DNA of 64,000 nt from Albula goreensis. Taxonomy: Eukaryota; Chordata; Actinopteri; Albuliformes; Albulidae. Under the pieces are notes generated by a model, which saw only the letters and a program-made list of their open reading frames with translations, did not search any database and was not told where the DNA came from. Location of the stretch: positions 22,763,563-22,827,562 of the forward strand of contig CM040755.1 of NCBI GenBank assembly GCA_022829145.1, in the 5' to 3' direction. Made by a program: the position numbers and the translations under genes. This document shows, piece after piece, positions 58,490 to 64,000 of this stretch. Every line of letters begins with the position of its first letter. Position 1 is the first letter of the stretch.

Positions 58490-58599
58490 GACAGTAAGAT
58501 GAGCGCTCTGTCTCATCCCACAGAGGAGGGCTCTCAAATCAGACGCGTGCTCACAACTCGCATGGCAAGCCCATCCTACATGACACACAGCTACTGTAG
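58490..58599 (+). CDS. Coding exon, possibly first coding exon of an isoform
   Basis: A strong acceptor (CTCCCCCCTTCCCCATCAG) ends at 58489 and a strong donor (TGTAG|GTAAAG) begins at 58600. The 110 bases are open in phase 0 in, phase 2 out. The peptide starts DSKMSALSHPTEEGSQIR and continues to MASPSYMTHSYC. An internal ATG at 58499 with A at -3 would make 33 codons if this is the first coding exon. Joined from 26508, 38482 or 43445 the phase also fits, so it may be internal with alternative starts. CpGs persist and both strands differ in openness. The family was not recognised. Confidence 0.5.
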
Positions 58600-58934
58600 G
58601 TAAAGGGGACTAGAAGTGAGAGACTGGACATCTGAAAGGAGAGAGAGAGAGGAGAGAAAGAAATACAGACAGAAAAAGAAAGGTCAGTATGCGCTCTTTT
58701 TTAGTTTATTGAATTTTTTTCTACTACTTCTTCTGCTTTTCGTTCTCTTTTTTAAGTATGGCATTGCGCCTGGGCTCCCTGACTGGAGTGCTCTGTGGGA
58801 GAGAGTATTGATCCCCTGCAAGTTGGTGGGAAATGTGTTCTTGTTTTGATCCCGGCAGGTGGAACGTGCAGGTGGAATGGCCGGATAAGGGGTTCGGATT
58901 TAAGAAAAGGCCGCCTGATGAAGTGTGTGTGCTT

Positions 58935-58981
<47 letters not shown>

Positions 58982-59239
58982 TGCATGCGCACGTGTGTGT
59001 GTCAAGTGGATTGGCCTGGAAGTGCTGCTTCTTCTTTAAGATGGTTTTTTTAGATGACTGGGTCAAGCGGTCAGAGACTGCATGTGTGTGTGTGTGTGTG
59101 TGGGGTGGGAATGGAGGGGGGCAGGTGGGGGAGTGCTACAGTTTGGAAGCATGGAGGCAGAATTTTTATTGTCCTCATAGGCCAGAGGAGGGATCATTTC
59201 GGGGCAGATGCTTTGGGAGCAGATATAGGGAAAAAAAAA
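58600..59239. other. Non-coding stretch after the exon
   Basis: Contains (GT)n followed by (GA)n at 58923-58981 and a second GT run at 59081-59102. The 200-codon frame across it is held open by these repeats. Confidence 0.45.
58923..58981. repeat. (GT)n(GA)n microsatellite
   Basis: GT repeats with two interruptions, then GAGAGAGAGAGA, then GT again. Confidence 0.9.
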
Positions 59240-59540
59240 CATTTAACCGCCATTTTGGCTGGTGCACATGTGTGAGACTGTACTGTGGACACTTGCCACT
59301 GCCGCTGACAGACCACGTTGCGCTTGCACAACAAACTTGGCGAAGGCGGGTGACATATTACACGCCGAGGGGGTCATCAGCACAGCGTCATGTGTGAACC
59401 CCAGCACGGGAGCCATGCCGCGGGGCAGTGCACACAGTCGTTCAAACATGGACTCTCAGCCATCTCCGTGGCTACTCTGGAACATTCTGTTCAATGACAT
59501 AACAAATGTGATTCACACTCCGAATGGCCCGCTTACAATC
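59240..59540. promoter_or_regulatory. Candidate regulatory island with perfect YY1 site
   Basis: AACCGCCATTTTGGC at 59246-59259 is a full YY1/ZFP42-type site. CpG-bearing sequence follows: CCACGTTGCGCTTGC, GCGAAGGCGGGTGAC, TTACACGCCGAGG and CATGCCGCGGGGC. It ends with CCGAATGGCCCGC. YY1 sites of this form often sit at promoters or in imprinted and retroposed control regions. Confidence 0.4.
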
Positions 59541-59699
59541 CCCCTTATTTTTACTGTGTTTTTAAGACGTGTTTTTTTAAAAATATGTATCCTTGCATTA
59601 CCTAATATGACAATAACTTGTGAGATAAGTTGTAACTTTTTGCAATTTTTCCATTAAGCACCCTAGAAAATGGGAGTGAATTGTAAATGTGAATCACAG
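59541..59699. other. AT-rich spacer
   Basis: Short AT-rich stretch between two candidate islands; nothing recognised. Confidence 0.35.
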
Positions 59700-60010
59700 T
59701 ACGGTGTGGTATTTGTGTAGGCCCAGGCAGTGAAATGTCAGGCGTTGTGTCGGCACTTAGCCATGTTCCACCATGGACCACGAGAGCCAGCACAAAGGCC
59801 AGGGTTACCAAATTGTCAGCAACACTAAAGACATCAACACAAAAATTTCCTCCATCCATCACTCCGTGTCCGTGCATTTCTGTGGCGACGGTGATTTATT
59901 CCAGGAGAGAAAGCGTTTGAGGCCGAACCGGGAGACCACCTTCACTGTGGCATGCTGGAATAACTCCGCACTCCCAAACACAGCGCACAATCAACACTGA
60001 GCAGTGCAGA
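59700..60010. promoter_or_regulatory. Candidate conserved non-coding element
   Basis: Complex sequence: GCCATGTTCCACCATGG, GGTTACCAAATTGTCAGC, GTGGCGACGGTGATTTATTCC, GGCCGAACCGGGAGACC. All three plus frames contain long open parts but no splice pair; one reads MDHESQHKGQGYQIVSNTKD. Evenly complex DNA with retained CpG and simultaneous open frames fits a conserved element better than an exon. Confidence 0.38.
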
Positions 60011-61379
60011 ATTTGATAACCAGCACTACACACAGAACTAATCAAATATTCATCGATTTACATCTCTGTTTAAAGATATTATACTAATGCTGACAATATT
60101 TTTTGTGTTAAAAATGTGTGTGTGTGTATACAGACCATACATTAAACACAAAACAAAAAAATAAATGTCAGCATTGACGCTCAGTTCAAGTAGTACTCAC
60201 CAGTAGACAGCATGCTGTGTTTTTTAGCCATCACAGGGGACAATGGCATTAGTATCGATGCACCAATGCCCAGTTGGGCTCCTTGTTTCTGGTTATGTTG
60301 ATAGGAACACATGTAAGTGTAATCGCCTTTGTATGTGTGTGTATTGGTGTTGGGGTTTTTACTGGGTCGTGTGTCTCCGTCTCTCCTCTGTCGTCCTCCA
60401 TATCCAGGCCTTTTTTCCCTCTCGGCTCCCCCTGTCATTTCTTATATCACAGATGATAACTCAGATCCCACACTGTGCGGGCAGATTTATCAGAGTGAAC
60501 ACACCACCCCTGACGACCCCCCTGTGGCTCCGCCCCTAAGCCCCCCCATCCCTCACATTTTGCATGTATGATTTGTGGGGGGGTGCTGTGGCAGGAGCGG
60601 GGGCTGGAGTAAGGGCATTAAGGTCCGGGGTATGCTTCTTTGATGTATACCCCTCTCCCCCCTCAACCTCCCATCTGTCTAATGTGTTTGGGTCCAGCGC
60701 TATCTGTGTTGCTGATCTCGGCCTTGGCTGGGGCTGAGGCCTAGCCTGTGTCTGAGGAGAGGCTGCACAGCAGAATGATAGTCTGCGTCTCCCCTGTGTA
60801 GCACCTTGGGAGTGCACAGGCCTGCTCTACATCCACAACATAGCAGGAGGTCCGTCTTTCCCAATGGGAATTACTGCCTGCCTTTTCAGGGAGAATTACA
60901 TTGCTTCCAGTCTTTCAAGTGAAGTGAAATGCTAGAAAATGAGAAATTCAATGTCTGTTTCATCTGCTATCCAAAGCAAATTTAATATATTTTTATTCCA
61001 AAGGATAGATAAATAAAAACAAGTTCTATTTGCATTTTGAACTACCATTATGCTAACCCTTTATGAAATGTAAACGCTCACGCTAAAATGAAAAAATAAA
61101 ACTATGCTGGTGTATTTTAATGTAATTAATTGAAATATAAAGTGCATAAATGTACAATAACATATTTATTTTACTCTATTACTTTATCTTACTATTACAC
61201 ATGGTCTCAGAGGAGAAGAGAATCTTATTCCTTAAAATAACCACCAAAACCTTAGACTTCTATGAAGGCCAATTCTGGATAATGCAGTTTATGGCTTACA
61301 GACCTAAATATTTGAACAATGCATTTATAAATCGAAAGTGTACAGTTTGTTGTGGTATGGCTAACAGGTGCAGTAAGCT
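60011..61379. other. Non-coding stretch
   Basis: No gene supported. 60460-60800 is C-rich with CCCCCATCCC-type words on one side and GGGGGGGTGC at 60577. From 60900 it is AT-rich. Confidence 0.35.
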
Positions 61380-61700
61380 GTCATTTTGTCTTGCTGTATT
61401 GTAGCGGTTAACAAGGTGCAAGGCCGCGGTATGGAGAGGGACTGTTTTTGTAACGGCAGTGGAGGAAACTGTAAACTGCATATCTGACGATGAAGGCCTC
61501 GGTCTCGGCAGGATAATGGGAGAAACGCGGCTCTGCTCTTAAAACCCAGGATTAATACCTGCTCGGGGAGCTTAACATAGCCAGTCATACACACACAGCC
61601 GGGATTGACCGCGTCGCCTCATTCTTCGGTTACCACCCGCTCACGGTCCACAAGGCCAGAGAGCTCTGGAGGAACAAAGTGTCTCAGTTTGCCATGCTGT
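61380..61700. promoter_or_regulatory. Candidate conserved non-coding element
   Basis: CpG-rich complex island in AT-rich DNA: GCAAGGCCGCGGTATGG, GTAACGGCAGTGG, CTCGGTCTCGGCAGGATAATG, CCAGGATTAATACCTGCTCG, CCGGGATTGACCGCGTCGCC and CGGTTACCACCCGC. GGATTA is an OTX/PITX-type word. Confidence 0.45.
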
Positions 61701-63366
61701 GCTTTACTCCATATTACAGCAGTATTAACCATGCCTGGCTAGCTGTGCTAAACCACTGTGTGCATTTGTGATTAGCTGCTTGCTATTTGTTAATGTTTGA
61801 TAGAGGAATGCAATGATATTATATAAATGTATATGATACAGTTGTTCATATATCTGTTACATATGACAAGTGGGAGCAGCTGAAATAAAAAATTAAAAAA
61901 ACTCACTGAATAGGCAGATGCATGCAGAAGGCTGCTGTTTTCTTATTGAAGTTGTGGGCTGTGTTCAGTATAAATAGCAGCTATAATTTATCACCAAATT
62001 ATTTGTATCCATGTTAACCATAATGAAGGGATGTGAGTTGAGGTGGGACAGTTTATTTTGTATTTCAAATCATAGTTCAAAAATTATATCTAAGTAATGA
62101 TAGAAGAATTTAATTAGAATATAAATTTATGTGCCCCACTCAACACAGAAATTAACATTTATTTTTTTTAACATTTGCAATTTTTTTTTTAACAGGCAGC
62201 TTTTCATTTTTGTAAATATGTGCACTTATCATTGTGTACAATGAGAGATTGGAAGGAGGGATGGAGTGGGAGAGATAACAGGAGGTAGTGAGATGAAATT
62301 ACGAAATGAATGATGAAAATGCCCTGCAATGGCTGTTGGGAATTGGTGGCTTTGTTGTGTGCGTGTTCCTGAGGACATTCTGCTGGAGCTGCAGCGCAGT
62401 CTTGGATATTTTAGGATCACTTATAGCAGATGGGAAAGTCGATTAATTTGATTATAAGACTGTTCTTGATTTTTTTGTTCTGACATCTTGTTTGCATTAG
62501 AGTTGTTGTTGCTGTTGTTTTTTTCCTCTCTCTGTTTCTCCCGTTACTCTGGCCTTATTTGTCAAATCCTTAATAAACATCTGTAAGAATCAGGGGTAAA
62601 AATGTCGGCCAGCCTTGTAGTGCGTCTTTGGTGAACATGTGTGGTCATTCCAAGCCTTATTGCTTTTCTGTCAGAGGAACTTTTACACTCCACGCATTAA
62701 ATGCTGTGGACCGCTGGCCTCTCTGCCTTCTCCAGCCATCTCCTTTTATTTTGTCACAATTATGTGTCACAGACTTCCAGAGGCAAGATTGTAATTATTT
62801 ACTTGATGTCTTGCTTTTTATTTATAAAATTAATGGCAAACATTCTGGTCAGCACTGTTCAAAAGATTTTTTAATGTGTGTCTGAATCAGGCTCCTTTTA
62901 GAATAGCGATGGTAAGATTCAGCTCTGGAGAAACATGTTTATGTGTTTGTTTTTGCCATGCACTTGAGCACTGTTGCAGGTTCAGAAATCCGAATGTCAA
63001 CACTTTATATTTAGTTCATTTGCTTGTCATGTCTTTGGCTGCTTCTTGTTGACTTCTGTGATTTGTTTGAGGACATTTGAAATTCAGATTCGGATGGTGC
63101 AGGGTGCGTTTGAGTGTAAGAGTGATAGTGTAATCTGTGCTTTTGGATATAGAGGCCGCGTATCTGGCAGCTTTGGGTCCACATCGCCCGTCCCTGGGAC
63201 CACGTTAGGATGGCCTGGGATCTCAGGCGGTCACATGGATCTCCCTTTGTACCGAGCAGCCTTCCCCGCTCAGTTAAACCACTCTGAGTCCTGACTCCCA
63301 CAGCCAACTGTGGCCTAAGCCATGGAGTCATGTTCCTGGCCTGCTTGGTATAGCAACGAGAGTTTG
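61701..63366. other. Non-coding stretch
   Basis: AT-rich, no gene supported. Complex patches at 62320-62410 and 63150-63330 (GAGGCCGCGTATCTGG, CACATCGCCCGTCCC) are weak island candidates. Opposed frames over 62974-63331 are open on both strands without splice sites. Confidence 0.35.
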
Positions 63367-63393
63367 TCTGCTCTGCTCTGCTCTGCTCTGCTC
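63367..63393. repeat. (TCTGC)n pentanucleotide repeat
   Basis: About five perfect units of TCTGC. Confidence 0.85.
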
Positions 63394-63635
63394 GGCTATT
63401 TTCAGGGTACTTTCAGTCTTTCATACTAATAAATTTGGTCTGTTTGCCTCAAGGTGGACTATAAACAATTGGAATATTCTGTTATTATTCATTTCTATTT
63501 CCACTGAAAAGCTTGGCAATGGGCAATGATATTGTTCTCGTACGTTGTTACATTCAAATGTGGTAATTATTTTTTTGTTCACTTTCATATGAAAGTGTTT
63601 TTACATGTGAGCAGTGAGTTATGTTTCATGTATAC

Positions 63636-63636
<1 letters not shown>

Positions 63637-63674
<38 letters not shown>

Positions 63675-63700
63675 CACACACACATACACACACACACACT
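63637..63700. repeat. (GT)n-TATATATA-(CA)n palindromic microsatellite
   Basis: About 15 GT units run into TATATATA and then CA units with one TACA interruption, so the whole is almost its own reverse complement and could form a hairpin or cruciform. Confidence 0.92.
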
Positions 63701-64000
63701 GTAGTGAAGAGTTATATGTGGAAAATGGTTATATATGGTTTAACAGGTTATGTCCTTCTTAAGACTTAATTATTTATTAAAGATGTTCTGGAAATAAATA
63801 TTTTCATCATTTGTTAAGACAGTAAATATGTGAGCTCATGTTAATTGAGAAATGGGCATGAAATAAACAGTGTTTATTTCTGCAGCTCCTTTGCTTTGGT
63901 ATCTGTATGTGTGGTACAAGTCATTGTAAATATACTGCATACTTACTTATGTTTCATTACTTCAAGAGGTCAAGGAGGACTGTTAAATAATCTAATTACA
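63701..64000. other. AT-rich non-coding end of window
   Basis: No gene supported; CAGTGTTTATTTCTGCAG at 63869-63886 is acceptor-like, but no exon can be judged before the end of the window. Confidence 0.3.

Noticed and set aside
58795-59397. 200-codon plus-strand open frame
   Set aside because: Held open by GT/GA microsatellites giving runs of C/V/R residues; no splice or start support.
1-64000. CRISPR arrays, bacterial operons, prophage, tRNA or rRNA genes
   Set aside because: None present; the tandem repeats are eukaryotic micro- and minisatellites, and no tRNA-like A/B boxes with a cloverleaf were recognised.

Overview
The window looks like nuclear DNA of a ray-finned fish. It is AT-rich and mostly non-coding, with many (GT)n/(CA)n microsatellites, long pyrimidine and purine tracts, and two decayed L2-like non-LTR retrotransposons of the kind common in fish. 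I see no operons, ribosome binding sites, prophage, CRISPR or bacterial-type genes. Most open frames are chance frames, many forced open by dinucleotide repeats or C-rich sequence. No tRNA, rRNA or known microRNA was recognised.

The best coding evidence is a few short plus-strand pieces with intron-exon signals. The strongest is a 96-base exon at 26508-26603, with a long pyrimidine tract plus AG before it, AAG|GTACCG after it, and 32 open codons in phase 0. Next is a 110-base exon at 58490-58599. Weaker exon-like pieces lie at 823-1005, 38482-38547, 43445-43495, 50219-50321, 40875-40999 and 57551-57741. The pieces at 26508, 38482, 43445 and 58490 can be joined in phase 0. They could therefore belong to one large plus-strand gene spanning at least 26.5-58.6 kb, but I could not name the protein and the joining is inference. 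A CpG-rich stretch with YY1- and E2F-like sites at 51575-51870 could be an internal promoter; it has a good splice donor (51715) and an 81-codon frame (51822).

Much of the rest is a series of islands, 150-900 bases long, that stand out from the AT-rich background. They hold balanced or GC-rich sequence, CpGs, intact homeodomain-type TAATTA/ATTA, octamer and E-box words, and little simple repeat. Main islands: 1200-1430, 3700-4010, 5880-6240, 9640-9975, 15480-15770, 19560-20560, 21290-21715, 25780-26040, 31140-31420, 32880-33235, 34500-34800, 35700-36140, 37190-37470, 38125-38380, 41140-41310, 49940-50135, 54560-54960, 59240-59540, 59700-60010 and 61380-61700. This is how the introns or flanks of a developmental regulator gene look in vertebrates. 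Conservation itself cannot be seen from one sequence, so these are candidate enhancers only.

Repeats include two back-to-back L2-like LINE 3' ends (7226-8960), an L2-type tail remnant (36693-36745), a nearly identical direct duplication of about 340 bases (37563-37914 and 39895-40230), a 38-40 base minisatellite with a nested GT repeat (37981-38122), a CTG repeat of 13 units (43914-43953), a GC-rich 12-bp perfect hairpin (47854-47892) and a GT/TATA/CA palindrome (63637-63700). I did not find a clearly new biological system. The strongest leads are the phase-matched exon series, the recent duplication and the dense G-quadruplex-prone island at 19.5-20.56 kb.
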